Numbered from the stretch's first letter, positions 1 through 7,389 are shown. The stretch: DNA of 10,566 nt from JAAYJK01 sp964531295 (GCA_964531295.1 CAZHHJ010000081.1:1-10566), one strand, 5' to 3'. Notes: a model not told the origin generated them from the letters alone. Made by a program: numbers and translations.

Positions 1-174
1 AGGATGGGGTTCGAAAATAAAAGCTGCTGCCACACCATTATTACCCCGGGCTGTTCCAACCAGAGCATGGATCAGCTTCTGATGTCCCTTATGTACTCCA
101 TCAAAATTAGCTAAGGCTACATATATTGCTTCGTTATTTTTCCTAAAGTTGTCTATTTCTCTTATTACCTGCAT
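1..174 (-). CDS. ribF: Bifunctional riboflavin kinase/FAD synthetase RibF (3' partial)
   Basis: The first 58 codons are visible; the rest lies beyond the left edge. RibF makes FMN from riboflavin and then FAD. The N-terminal FAD synthetase (nucleotidyltransferase) domain shows VALANFDGVHKGHQKLI, matching the GNFDGVHxGH nucleotide-binding motif with Ala in place of the usual first Gly, and IFEPHP at the edge. The ATG at 174 has a clear GAGGAGT ribosome binding site 6 bases upstream. It follows truB by 60 bases with no terminator, the usual place for ribF in Bacillota. The riboflavin kinase domain cannot be checked. Confidence 0.93.
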   Translation of the reverse strand, partial: MQVIREIDNFRKNNEAIYVALANFDGVHKGHQKLIHALVGTARGNNGVAAAFIFEPHP

Positions 175-234
175 CAAGATACTCCTCGTTATTTATATTT
201 CAGCAGTAATTCCCTGGAATGAAGTTAAAATCCT

Positions 235-1149
235 TTAGTTCGTTTTAAATACCTTTTTAGGCTGTATAAAAAGCATCCCATCTTTTATATTTATCTCCCC
301 TATAGCCAGGAGATAATCCTGGGACGAATATATTCTTACCCGGCCGGGCCTTAGTTCTTCATTACATCTCAGGATCCGCCCATTGATCACCATGTTTTCT
401 TCATCGGTGGAAGACAATTTGATGCTACTCAGGTCTTGTAGTGGAAAATCTACCGGATGCAATATCTTTTCTATTTCACCCGGATTATTTAAAATTTTGT
501 CCAGCTTACATGAATCCTCGATTTCAAAAATCCCCGATTTTTTACGGATCAGACCGGACATATATGCGCCAGTCCCCAGCTTTTCACCGATATCACGGCA
601 TAGGCTCCTAATATAAGTGCCTTTGGAACAGGAGACCTCCATAGTAAGATGGGGAAGATGTTCATCCGTACTTTCAGATAATAATTTAAGAGAAAATATT
701 TCTATTTTTCGAGGGGTTCGCTCTACGGTCACTCCCTGCCTAGCCAGTTCATATAATCTTTTTCCTTCATGGTGAATAGCGGAATACATGGGAGGGACCT
801 GCTCCATCGTACCCACAAATGAATTTAATATACCCATAAGATCATTTTCCTTTACCAGAGCGCTGCCGGTACAGGTAATATTGCCGCTGCTGTCTTCCGT
901 GTCGGAAACGGCTCCCAAAATCAGCCTGGCCACGTATACTTTTTTCTCATCGCTTATATATTCTAAAACTCTGGTGGCGCTGCCCATAGCTATCGGCAAG
1001 ACTCCGCTGGCAATGGGATCTAATGTCCCCAGGTGCCCCATTTTAGTCTGTCTCGGGAATATTTTCCTCAATCTTCTGATTACATCAAAAGAAGTGATTC
1101 CTTCTGGTTTATCTATATTCAAAAAGCCTTGCAATTTAATCCAGCACAT
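235..1149 (-). CDS. truB: tRNA pseudouridine(55) synthase TruB
   Basis: TruB converts U55 in the T-loop of tRNAs to pseudouridine and also helps tRNA fold. Seen: GFLNIDKPEGITSFD, then KMGHLGTLDPIASGVLP containing the catalytic Asp (D44 from this start), PPMYSAIHHEGKRLYELAR, and VSCSKGTYIRSLCRDIG, followed by a short PUA-like C-terminus of about 65 residues. The start is uncertain. ATG 1149 and TTG 1155 lie inside nrnA and lack a well-spaced ribosome binding site. TTG 1134, one base after the nrnA stop, would give the family-like MQGFLNIDKP but is also poorly supplied. Coupling to nrnA translation is therefore likely. Function is secure. Confidence 0.96.
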   Translation of the reverse strand: MCWIKLQGFLNIDKPEGITSFDVIRRLRKIFPRQTKMGHLGTLDPIASGVLPIAMGSATRVLEYISDEKKVYVARLILGAVSDTEDSSGNITCTGSALVKENDLMGILNSFVGTMEQVPPMYSAIHHEGKRLYELARQGVTVERTPRKIEIFSLKLLSESTDEHLPHLTMEVSCSKGTYIRSLCRDIGEKLGTGAYMSGLIRKKSGIFEIEDSCKLDKILNNPGEIEKILHPVDFPLQDLSSIKLSSTDEENMVINGRILRCNEELRPGRVRIYSSQDYLLAIGEINIKDGMLFIQPKKVFKTN

Positions 1150-2101
1150 CCTCAACCATTTGAATCACTAGGCGGCTTACCTGGTCCAGACTACCCTCTT
1201 GTTGCGCTCCAGCTGCTCGTTTATGGCCTCCCCCGCCTAATCTCTTAGCCAACGCGGCTACATCCAACTCATTCTTTGATCTAAATCCTATTTTTATTAA
1301 TCCTGGAGTAACTTCCCGGAACAATAATGCAACTTCCACCCCTTTAATAGAACGTACGTAGTTTATAGTGCCCTCTGGGTGTACATCCAGGGCATCAATC
1401 TTTTTGACCTCCTCAAAGGGCAGTTTCATGCAGACAATCCGGCCATTATCATAAAACTCCAGGTGCTGTAAACCCTGTCTTAATAATAAAACTTCTTTAT
1501 GGGGTTTGGATTCTAATAAATGATTGCGGGCTTTATCAATATCCGCTCCCTTATCCAGGAGTACCGCCGCGATTCTCATGGTATGGCTGCTGGTATTGGT
1601 ATTCATAAAACTTCCGGTATCCATGACTATCCCTGCGTAAAGACAATCCGCCAGTCCACTGCTTATTTCTATACCCATCACCGTTAATAACTCATAAATG
1701 ATTTCTGCTGATGAAGACGCCTGGGGATCAACGTAATTGTAATCCCCGAACATATCGTTATCCTGATGATGGTCTATATTAATAATCAATCTTCTATCGG
1801 GCAGAAAGCTAACTACCGGCTCTCCGATCCTATCCAGACGGGAACAATCCAACAGAATTATGTTTTCTGGTATAATCTCGATATCTTCGGGCCGGCAAAA
1901 GAGGTCCAGGGCTGGAAGATAATCATAAACAGATGATAGCGGATCCTGCATAATGATCTTCACTTTTTTCCCCAAGCTGCTCAAGCCCAGGTATAGAGCA
2001 AGTATGGATCCTACGCTGTCCCCATCAGGGATAGAATGTCCCACAATCGCATAATTATCTAATCTGGACAACTGCTGTCCGATGTTGTATAAATTATCCA
2101 T
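1136..2101 (-). CDS. nrnA: DHH/DHHA1 phosphoesterase, NrnA-type (oligoribonuclease/pAp phosphatase)
   Basis: Mn-dependent phosphoesterase that degrades very short oligoribonucleotides and, in B. subtilis, dephosphorylates pAp. From the ATG at 2101 (321 residues) the motifs are H22 and PDGD at 25-28, D86 (LLDCSRLD), DHH at 110-112, D161 (GIVMDTGSF), and the DHHA1 substrate loop GGGGHKRAAG at 289-298. All metal ligands expected of the family are present. I prefer ATG 2101 because GGAAGG lies 8 bases upstream, just before the rbfA stop. A GTG at 2125 would add 8 residues and overlap rbfA. Placement between rbfA and truB is usual in Clostridia; B. subtilis keeps nrnA elsewhere. Its end overlaps or abuts truB. 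Confidence 0.94.
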   Translation of the reverse strand: MDNLYNIGQQLSRLDNYAIVGHSIPDGDSVGSILALYLGLSSLGKKVKIIMQDPLSSVYDYLPALDLFCRPEDIEIIPENIILLDCSRLDRIGEPVVSFLPDRRLIINIDHHQDNDMFGDYNYVDPQASSSAEIIYELLTVMGIEISSGLADCLYAGIVMDTGSFMNTNTSSHTMRIAAVLLDKGADIDKARNHLLESKPHKEVLLLRQGLQHLEFYDNGRIVCMKLPFEEVKKIDALDVHPEGTINYVRSIKGVEVALLFREVTPGLIKIGFRSKNELDVAALAKRLGGGGHKRAAGAQQEGSLDQVSRLVIQMVEDVLD

Positions 2102-2105
2102 AAAC

Positions 2106-2474
2106 TCAACCTTCCGATTTATCACTATCCTCTTTGAGTTCTTCCAGTATTGAAGATATTCTTATACCATGCTCAATTGACTTATCCAGTCGAAATTCTA
2201 TTTCCGGGGCATGCTTAATTTTTAATCGATGGGCAAGTTCAGTTCTAATATATCCCCGGGCCGCATTTACAGCCTTCATCATTTCCTCTTGTTTCATCTG
2301 GTCTCCCAAAATACTAATGTTTATCCGGGCATGACTCATGTCATTACTAAGGTCTACTCTAGTCAATGATATAGCCGCCTGTTCTATGCGGGGGTCCTTC
2401 ATCCCTTCCAGGAATATATGTGATACGCTTCGTTTTATTTCCTCCGCCAATTTCTCCTGCCGACGTCTACTCAT
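2106..2474 (-). CDS. rbfA: 30S ribosome-binding factor RbfA
   Basis: RbfA is a small KH-like protein that binds the 30S subunit near the 5' end of 16S rRNA and aids its late maturation and cold adaptation. The 122 residues match the family along their length: RRQEKLAEEIKRSVSHIF at the start, KDPRIEQAAISLTRVDLSNDMSHARI in the middle, then a GYIRTELAHRLKIKHAPEIEF segment and DKSIEHGIRISSIL near the end. The ATG at 2474 has GGGGGTG (2487-2481) 6 bases upstream. It follows infB after a 46-base gap with no terminator. Four bases separate its stop from the preferred nrnA ATG, so the pair is probably coupled. Confidence 0.97.
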   Translation of the reverse strand: MSRRRQEKLAEEIKRSVSHIFLEGMKDPRIEQAAISLTRVDLSNDMSHARINISILGDQMKQEEMMKAVNAARGYIRTELAHRLKIKHAPEIEFRLDKSIEHGIRISSILEELKEDSDKSEG

Positions 2475-2480
2475 TTATTG

Positions 2481-2487
2481 CACCCCC
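2481..2487 (-). promoter_or_regulatory. Ribosome binding site GGGGGTG of rbfA
   Basis: GGGGGTG ends 6 bases before the rbfA ATG at 2474, in the 46-base infB-rbfA gap. It is the third occurrence of this heptamer as a ribosome binding site in the operon. Confidence 0.8.
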
Positions 2488-2520
2488 AAATATTATATAA
2501 TGATATTCCTAATTGTTTTT

Positions 2521-5103
2521 TTACAATTCTCTGGGTATCTCTTCCAGGATAAACGCTTCAATTACATCTCCTTCTTTTAAGTCATTGAAGTCTCTTATGC
2601 CAATACCACATTCATAGTTTTCCATGACTTCTTTCGCGTCGTCTTTGAAACGTTTTAAGGAGAATAGTTTGCCTTCGTAAATCACTACTCCATCTCTCAA
2701 TACCCGTATTTCGGCATTCCTCTGCATTTTACCGTCAGTAACATAACTCCCGGCAATGGTACCCGCATTGGGGACCCTGAAGGTTGCTCTGACTTCAGCC
2801 CGGCCCACAAATTTTTCCTTATATTCGGGATCCAGGAGGCCTACCATAGCTTTTTTAACATCGTCAATGGCTTCGTAAATAACTCTATATAACAGGACAT
2901 CGATCTTTTCATCTTCAGCATTTTTTCTGGCTTTGTTGTCCGGTCTCACGTTAAAACCAATAATAATGGCATTGGAGGCTGAGGCGAGCATGACATCAGT
3001 TTCGCTTATGGCACCTACCGCCGAATGGATAACATTCACCTTGACCTCTTCGGTACTTAATCGCAAGAGCGACTGAGCCAGCGCTTCTATGGAGCCCTGT
3101 ACATCTCCTTTGATTATCAGATTCAGCTCTTTGAGTTCATGCTCTTGTATCTGTTTAAAGAATTCATCCAATGATACCCGGCTGCTTTGTTTTTGTTCCT
3201 CCAGTTTCTTCTCACCCAGGCGGAGACTGACAATCTCCTTAGCTACTTTTTCATCGCAGGCTAGCACTCGTCCACCGGCCTCCGGCACTTCCGACCAGCC
3301 AGTGATTTCCACCGGCATAGAAGGATATGCTTCATCAACTCTTCTGCCCCGGTGGTCGGTCATAGCACGAACCCGGCAAAGGTTGTTGCCGCAAATTAAT
3401 GTATCTCCGATTTTTAGAGTTCCCTTTAATACCAGAACAGTTGCTACCGCACCTTTGCCTTTATCTAACTGTCCTTCTATTACCACGCCCTCAGCTAATC
3501 TATCGGGATTGGCCTTTATTTCGTTTACCTCAGCCACCAAAAGGATCATTTCCAGGAGAGTATCAATATCCTGCCCGGTTTTAGCGGATACTGGCACAAA
3601 TATAGTATCCCCGCCCCATTCCTCTGGGACTATCTGATATTCAGTTAACTGCTGCATTACCTTGTCTGGATTGGCATCTGGCTTGTCGACTTTATTTATG
3701 GCTACCAGGAATGGGACCTCTGCAGCCCTAATGTGGTTTATGGCCTCTATGGTCTGAGGCATAACACCATCATCGGCAGCCACTACCAGAATTACAATAT
3801 CAGTGAGGTTAGCTCCTCTAGCTCTCATGGATGTAAAAGCCTCGTGACCTGGCGTATCAATAAAAGTTACTCTATTATTATTTACTTTTACTTGATAGGC
3901 GCCTATGTGCTGGGTAATCCCTCCCGCTTCACCAGAAACAACATCCGCTTTCCTTATTCTATCCAGCAAAGAGGTCTTGCCGTGATCGACATGCCCCATA
4001 ACCGTAACCACTGGTGGTCTCAGCTTTAAGCTGGCTTCGTCATCAACAATTTCTTCTAAGATTTTTTCCTCTTCAGAAATACTGTGTTCTACCCGCACTT
4101 CATATAGACTGGCTAATATCTCCACAGTCTCAAAATCTATATTCTCATTTATTGAGGCCATAGTTCCCATTTCCATCAACTTTTTGACTATTTCAGCAGT
4201 GCTTTTGTGCAGTTTTTCAGCAAACTCTCTTACCGTGGTTAAATCATCAACAAATATTACTTCTGGACTGGGCATCTCGACCTCTATTTTCTTGTGCTTA
4301 TGTTTTGATTTCTTTTGCGGGCGACTATAATCTCTCTTGCCCTGCTGCCCTGGCCCTCTATTAGCTGGAGCAAATTGACCCGGTCTGGCATTAGGTCTAC
4401 CCGCTGGTCTGCCATCCGTCCTCGTAGCCGGTGGTCTGCCATCTGTCCTCGGAGCCTGTGGTCTGCCATCCGTCCTCGGTGCCGGTGGTCTGCCATCTGT
4501 CCTCGNNNNNNNNNNNNNNNNNNNNNNNNNNNNNNNNNNNNNNNNNNNNNNNNNNNNNNNNNNNNNNNNNNNNNNNNNNNNNNNNNNNNNNNNNNNNNNN
4601 NNNNNCGTCCTCGGAGTCTGTGGTCTGCCATCTGTCCTCGGAGTCTGTGGCCTGCTGTCTATCCTCGGAGTCTGTGGTCTGCCATCTGTCCTCGGAGTCT
4701 GTGGCCTGCTGTCTGTCCTCGGTGCTTGTGGTCTGCTGTCCGTCCTCGGAGTCTGTGGCCTGCTGTCTGTCCTCGGTGCCTGTGGTCTGCCATCTGTCCT
4801 CGGAGCCTGTGGTCTGGCCTCAGACTTGGGAGCCGGTCGTTCCGCATCAGGAATAGTTTTTGGGGGTTCTTGCAATTTAGCCTTTATCGGATCCTTTTTA
4901 TCCGGTACTTTCTTCGTTTCCTTCTTTTCATCTCCCGTGCTGGATGGTTCAGATAACCTCTTTTTAACCCACTTAGCCTGGGTATCCTCCATAGTACTCA
5001 TATGATTTTTTACATTCATACCAAGTTCTTGTAAAATATCAACCATTTCTTTGCTAGATATTCCTATTTCTTTGGCTAATTCATGTACTCTTATTTTCGC
5101 CAT
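2521..5103 (-). CDS. infB: Translation initiation factor IF-2 (contains an assembly gap)
   Basis: IF2 is the GTPase that delivers fMet-tRNA to the 30S subunit and drives subunit joining. Domains: a first IF2N module (1-50), a charged linker, a Pro/Arg-rich tandem-repeat linker (about residues 103-228), a basic segment, a second IF2N (PEVIFVDDLTTVREFAEKL), then the GTPase core. G1 is GHVDHGKT at 370-377, with DTPGHE, NKVD (470-473) and SAKTGQ following. Domains II-III and the initiator-tRNA-binding C2 domain (YECGIGI; end EEIPREL) are intact. The 100 Ns at 4506-4605 fall in the repeat linker, so the nominal 860 residues may be wrong. The frame is continuous on both sides. Start ATG at 5103 has GGGGGTG 5 bases upstream and overlaps ylxQ. 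Residue numbers include 34 placeholder residues. Confidence 0.98.
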   Translation of the reverse strand: MAKIRVHELAKEIGISSKEMVDILQELGMNVKNHMSTMEDTQAKWVKKRLSEPSSTGDEKKETKKVPDKKDPIKAKLQEPPKTIPDAERPAPKSEARPQAPRTDGRPQAPRTDSRPQTPRTDSRPQAPRTDSRPQTPRTDGRPQTPRIDSRPQTPRTDGRPQTPRTXXXXXXXXXXXXXXXXXXXXXXXXXXXXXXXXXXRTDGRPPAPRTDGRPQAPRTDGRPPATRTDGRPAGRPNARPGQFAPANRGPGQQGKRDYSRPQKKSKHKHKKIEVEMPSPEVIFVDDLTTVREFAEKLHKSTAEIVKKLMEMGTMASINENIDFETVEILASLYEVRVEHSISEEEKILEEIVDDEASLKLRPPVVTVMGHVDHGKTSLLDRIRKADVVSGEAGGITQHIGAYQVKVNNNRVTFIDTPGHEAFTSMRARGANLTDIVILVVAADDGVMPQTIEAINHIRAAEVPFLVAINKVDKPDANPDKVMQQLTEYQIVPEEWGGDTIFVPVSAKTGQDIDTLLEMILLVAEVNEIKANPDRLAEGVVIEGQLDKGKGAVATVLVLKGTLKIGDTLICGNNLCRVRAMTDHRGRRVDEAYPSMPVEITGWSEVPEAGGRVLACDEKVAKEIVSLRLGEKKLEEQKQSSRVSLDEFFKQIQEHELKELNLIIKGDVQGSIEALAQSLLRLSTEEVKVNVIHSAVGAISETDVMLASASNAIIIGFNVRPDNKARKNAEDEKIDVLLYRVIYEAIDDVKKAMVGLLDPEYKEKFVGRAEVRATFRVPNAGTIAGSYVTDGKMQRNAEIRVLRDGVVIYEGKLFSLKRFKDDAKEVMENYECGIGIRDFNDLKEGDVIEAFILEEIPREL
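4420..4797 (-). repeat. 27-bp tandem array inside infB (9-residue Pro/Arg-rich units)
   Basis: Fourteen in-register 27-bp units fit between the first TDGRPQAPR (starting at 4797) and TDGRPPATR (ending at 4420). Seven are fully readable right of the N gap, three left of it, and four lie wholly or partly in it. The consensus protein unit is T-D-(G/S)-R-P-(Q/P)-(A/T)-P-R. Neighbouring units alternate: right of the gap, silent and G/S differences mostly repeat every second unit; left of it, RPP and RPQ alternate. This suggests a 54-bp higher-order period. A degenerate unit (KSEARPQAPR) precedes the array, and GRPAGRPNARPG follows it. The array encodes a flexible, positively charged linker between the IF2 N-terminal modules. 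Confidence 0.95.
4506..4605. other. Run of 100 Ns (assembly gap or masked bases)
   Basis: Exactly 100 Ns interrupt the infB repeat array. A round 100 usually marks a gap of unknown size, and short-read assembly often breaks in such repeats. However, the same repeat landmark (GTCCTCG on the plus strand) falls at 4499 and 4607, exactly 108 bases or four 27-bp units apart. The spacing is therefore compatible with the true length, though it may be luck. Confidence 0.97.
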
Positions 5104-5435
5104 TCATCCACCCCCGTGTTTTTTGCCTTTTCTCCCATTACTTCAAAATTCTTTATAATTGTGGCAGCCATATTTTCATCATTTATAGTAACGGCAACTC
5201 TGTACGCTTTACCCACACAATTACCGAGTTCAATTTTATCGCCATATACCAACCAGGGTATCTGATTTTTCCTGCACAACTTTATCAACGTTTCTCCAGT
5301 TGCCTGTGATATATCGCTGCTAATGACTAATAATTTCGCCCGTTTGCGTATTAGACTGGTTTTAGCGGCCAGGGTCCCTGACGATGCTTTTCCTGCTTTT
5401 TGGGCAAAACCTATTATACTGTTTACTTTTTTCAA
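5091..5435 (-). CDS. ylxQ: YlxQ, L7Ae/L30e-family ribosomal-like RNA-binding protein
   Basis: A 114-residue L7Ae-like protein; the family binds kink-turn RNA, but the job of YlxQ itself is poorly defined. Visible motifs are IIGFAQKAGKASSGT at the N-terminus, then KRAKLLVISSDIS and the NQIPWLVYGDKIELGNCVGK stretch. The order alpha-beta-alpha, with the GDKIELG segment, fits YlxQ. The TTG at 5435 is the start: an in-frame stop lies 12 bases upstream of it, and no other start fits between. AAGG lies about 10 bases upstream, a modest ribosome binding site. The gene begins 12 bases after ylxR ends, and its stop overlaps the infB start by 13 bases, so infB translation may depend on passage through ylxQ. 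Confidence 0.9.
   Translation of the reverse strand: MKKVNSIIGFAQKAGKASSGTLAAKTSLIRKRAKLLVISSDISQATGETLIKLCRKNQIPWLVYGDKIELGNCVGKAYRVAVTINDENMAATIIKNFEVMGEKAKNTGVDEWRK
5109..5115 (-). promoter_or_regulatory. Ribosome binding site GGGGGTG of infB
   Basis: GGGGGTG ends 5 bases before the infB ATG at 5103 and lies inside the last codons of ylxQ. It confirms the start and fits coupled translation of the two genes. Confidence 0.8.
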
Positions 5436-5447
5436 GCAATCACAACC

Positions 5448-5723
5448 TTAAGTAGAAATACTTTCAATTTGTTTTTCAATATGAGCAATAACTTCGCCTG
5501 GTATACTCTTGTCCAGAGCTTTTTCCAGACCTTTACTTTTAATAGCTTTCTTAAAACACTGTAAATCGGCACATATATATGCCCCTCGGCCGGGCTTTTT
5601 ACCCTGGGTATCCAGATCAATATCTCCCTGAGGAGTTCTCACTACCCTTATTAGATCTTTCTTGTTTTTCATGTTCCGACAGCCAATACACATTCGCTGA
5701 GGAATTTTACGCGTTTTCCCCAT
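5448..5723 (-). CDS. rnpM: YlxR/RnpM family RNA-binding protein
   Basis: Small basic protein of the YlxR (DUF448) family. The B. subtilis member was renamed RnpM after being found to bind and modulate RNase P. Seen here: RKIPQRMCIGCR near the N-terminus, KDLIRVVRTPQGDIDLD, and the signature GKKPGRGAYIC, all diagnostic. The ATG at 5723 (91 residues) is preferred because family members begin just before the RxCxGC motif. It lies inside the end of nusA (overlap to 5707), with GAGG a few bases upstream. In-frame codons further up to 5768 would add a Met-rich stretch unlike the family. It sits between nusA and ylxQ as in B. subtilis. The family is certain; RNase P modulation in this organism is inferred. 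Confidence 0.92.
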   Translation of the reverse strand: MGKTRKIPQRMCIGCRNMKNKKDLIRVVRTPQGDIDLDTQGKKPGRGAYICADLQCFKKAIKSKGLEKALDKSIPGEVIAHIEKQIESIST

Positions 5724-6882
5724 AATCCTCAGTCTCCTCTGCATCATCATCATCGGCAGATGATTCATTTTCTTTCAATGCTGCTGATAGTGCTGCTGCG
5801 AATTCATGGTCGTCAGTATCCGGCCATACCGAGTTGCCGCCATTTTCTTCATTAAACTGGCTCTCGCTCTTTATATCCACTTTCCAACCGGTTAATTTAG
5901 CAGCCAGGCGAGCGTTTTGCCCCTCCTTGCCAATAGCTAGGGATAACTGATAGTCAGGAACTACCACGGTGGCAATCTTATCCTCTTCATTTATAAAAAC
6001 CCGTTCCACTTTAGAGGGGCTCAGAGCGTTGGCTATAAAGTTTTCCGGTGATTTATCATATTTTATTATATCAATCTTTTCTCCGCCCAGCTCAGCCACT
6101 ATGTTTTGAACCCTGATCCCCCGTGGTCCAACACAGGATCCAACCGAATCTATATTTTCTTCCAGAGAATGCACTGCTATTTTAGACCTGGCTCCGGCTT
6201 CGCGGGCAATGGACTTCATCTCTACAATACCATCATATATTTCCGGTACTTCAAGTTCAAACAAACGCCGCAAAAAATGGGGGTGAGATCTGGATAAAAA
6301 TATATTAGGGCCTTTGGATGTATTCTTAACCTCATATATATATGCTTTAACCCTCTGTCCAACCTCATACCTTTCTCCGCTTATCTGATCGGGGGGCATC
6401 ATAATACCTTCTGTCCTTCCCAAACTAACATAGACTGTTTTACTCTCCACCCGCTGAACATTCCCGGTTATTATTTCGCCTTCTCTATCCAGAAATTCTT
6501 CGTAGATCAAACTGCGTTCTGCTTCCCTTAATTTTTGAATAACAACCTGTTTGGCAGTCTGGGCTGCAATACGGCCAAAATTAGAAGGAGTAATTTCAAT
6601 ATACACCAGATCATCAATTTCACAATCCGGATATAAGTCCCGAGCTTCCTCTAAGTTAATTTCCAATCGTTCATCACTGACTTCATCAACTACTTGTTTC
6701 TGAGAAAATACTCCCACTACACCGGTTGCTTCGTCAATATCAACTTCAACACTCTGAGCAATCCCAAAGTTTTTCTTGTAGGCTGTGTTTAGAGCAGATT
6801 TTATAGCATCTATTAAAGCAGCTTTGGGTATTCCGCGATCTTTTTCGATGTCATTTAATGCTTGAATAAGCTCACTAGACAA
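5707..6882 (-). CDS. nusA: Transcription termination/antitermination factor NusA
   Basis: NusA binds RNA polymerase and nascent RNA, stimulating pausing and hairpin termination. The 391 residues show the N-terminal polymerase-binding domain (1-130), S1 domain (about 135-200), KH1 with GPRG at 252-255 and KH2 with IGKEG at 317-321. There are no C-terminal acidic repeats of the E. coli type. After KH2 comes a low-complexity tail (about 342-391) that is strongly acidic near its end (SSADDDDAEETEDYGENA). The start is TTG at 6882, supported by a strong AGGAGG 7 bases upstream (6895-6890) and by the typical NusA N-terminus (ELIQALNDIEKDRGI). The 3' end overlaps the ylxR start by 17 bases, suggesting translational coupling. 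The leader hairpin ahead of rimP may be a target of NusA feedback (inference). Confidence 0.98.
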   Translation of the reverse strand: MSSELIQALNDIEKDRGIPKAALIDAIKSALNTAYKKNFGIAQSVEVDIDEATGVVGVFSQKQVVDEVSDERLEINLEEARDLYPDCEIDDLVYIEITPSNFGRIAAQTAKQVVIQKLREAERSLIYEEFLDREGEIITGNVQRVESKTVYVSLGRTEGIMMPPDQISGERYEVGQRVKAYIYEVKNTSKGPNIFLSRSHPHFLRRLFELEVPEIYDGIVEMKSIAREAGARSKIAVHSLEENIDSVGSCVGPRGIRVQNIVAELGGEKIDIIKYDKSPENFIANALSPSKVERVFINEEDKIATVVVPDYQLSLAIGKEGQNARLAAKLTGWKVDIKSESQFNEENGGNSVWPDTDDHEFAAALSAALKENESSADDDDAEETEDYGENA

Positions 6883-6889
6883 TGTCCTT

Positions 6890-6895
6890 CCTCCT
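6890..6895 (-). promoter_or_regulatory. Ribosome binding site AGGAGG of nusA
   Basis: Consensus AGGAGG sits 7 bases before a TTG codon at 6882, which has no nearby in-frame ATG alternative. It supports TTG as the nusA start and lies in the 14-base gap after the rimP stop. Confidence 0.85.
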
Positions 6896-6896
6896 C

Positions 6897-7349
6897 TTAT
6901 TCATCTGGTTTTAACCTTACCCCCGATATTAGCTCACATGGTATATCAATAATATTATCCTGGTCTTGTATCTTTAGGATCCCTTCCCGGAAACCGAGCA
7001 AAACACCGACTAGTTTTCGCGGGCCCTGGTATTCCTTTAAGGTTCTTACATCAATTTGCTGACCCTTAAACCTGATAAAATCTTGTTCTTTTTTTAGTAT
7101 TCTATCCAATCCAGGTGAAGACACTTCCATATGATCATAGTATAATTCTTCTTCATCGACTATATTTTTTATGGCCCGAGATGCCGCTGCACAGGTGTCC
7201 AGATTTACTCCGGCTTCCTGATCAATGAATATTCGCAGCATCTGCCCTTCGCTCTCTTTACGATATTCGATATCAACCAGGTCTATTTTTATCTCTGTCA
7301 GCCTTTTTTCAATTTCATCCATAATAATCTGCAAGTTATTTTGTCCCAC
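6897..7349 (-). CDS. rimP: Ribosome maturation factor RimP
   Basis: RimP (YlxS/YhbC family) binds the 30S subunit and promotes its late maturation in the cytoplasm. The protein shows the family's N-terminal half (LVDIEYRKE, then LRIFID, followed by the ASRAIKNIVDEE helix), the hallmark MEVSSPGLDR, and a C-terminal SH3-like beta barrel ending SGVRLKPDE. I chose the GTG at 7349 (150 residues). A strong GGGGGTG ribosome binding site at 7362-7356 ends 6 bases upstream of it. A TTG at 7364 is also in frame, but it would overlap that site. It is first in the operon, behind its own promoter and leader hairpin, and ends 14 bases before the nusA start. Family assignment is secure; the start is likely. 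Confidence 0.95.
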   Translation of the reverse strand: MGQNNLQIIMDEIEKRLTEIKIDLVDIEYRKESEGQMLRIFIDQEAGVNLDTCAAASRAIKNIVDEEELYYDHMEVSSPGLDRILKKEQDFIRFKGQQIDVRTLKEYQGPRKLVGVLLGFREGILKIQDQDNIIDIPCELISGVRLKPDE

Positions 7350-7355
7350 ATCCTG

Positions 7356-7362
7356 CACCCCC
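7356..7362 (-). promoter_or_regulatory. Ribosome binding site GGGGGTG of rimP
   Basis: GGGGGTG lies 6 bases before the GTG at 7349 and settles the start over the TTG at 7364. It could pair over 7 bases with the 16S tail CACCTCC, with one G-U wobble. The same heptamer precedes infB and rbfA. Confidence 0.75.
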
Positions 7363-7369
7363 AATCATG

Positions 7370-7381
7370 TATATCGATATA
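7370..7381. repeat. 12-bp perfect palindrome TATATCGATATA in the rimP leader
   Basis: This self-complementary 12-mer sits between the leader hairpin and the rimP ribosome binding site. It is AT-rich, so it may be incidental. If structured in RNA it would be weak, with no loop within the perfect stem. A DNA-binding role is possible but unsupported. Confidence 0.3.
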
Positions 7382-7389
7382 TATAACAA

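Noticed and set aside
175..234. Terminator between truB and ribF
   Set aside because: Only a 4-bp TTCC/GGAA inverted repeat without a U-run was seen, so the genes are treated as co-transcribed.
2492..2520. TATAAT-like -10 in the infB-rbfA gap as an internal promoter
   Set aside because: The hexamer is in an AT-rich stretch and the bases at the -35 distance (AAAAAC) do not resemble TTGACA.
4420..4797. Possible CRISPR array
   Set aside because: Units are directly adjacent with no unique spacers, they encode an in-frame peptide repeat, and no cas gene is present.
4315..4956. Long plus-strand and alternate-frame open frames across the infB repeat
   Set aside because: A 27-bp repeat is a multiple of three, so any frame without a stop in one unit stays open. 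These frames are low-complexity shadows of infB with no ribosome binding site or family match.
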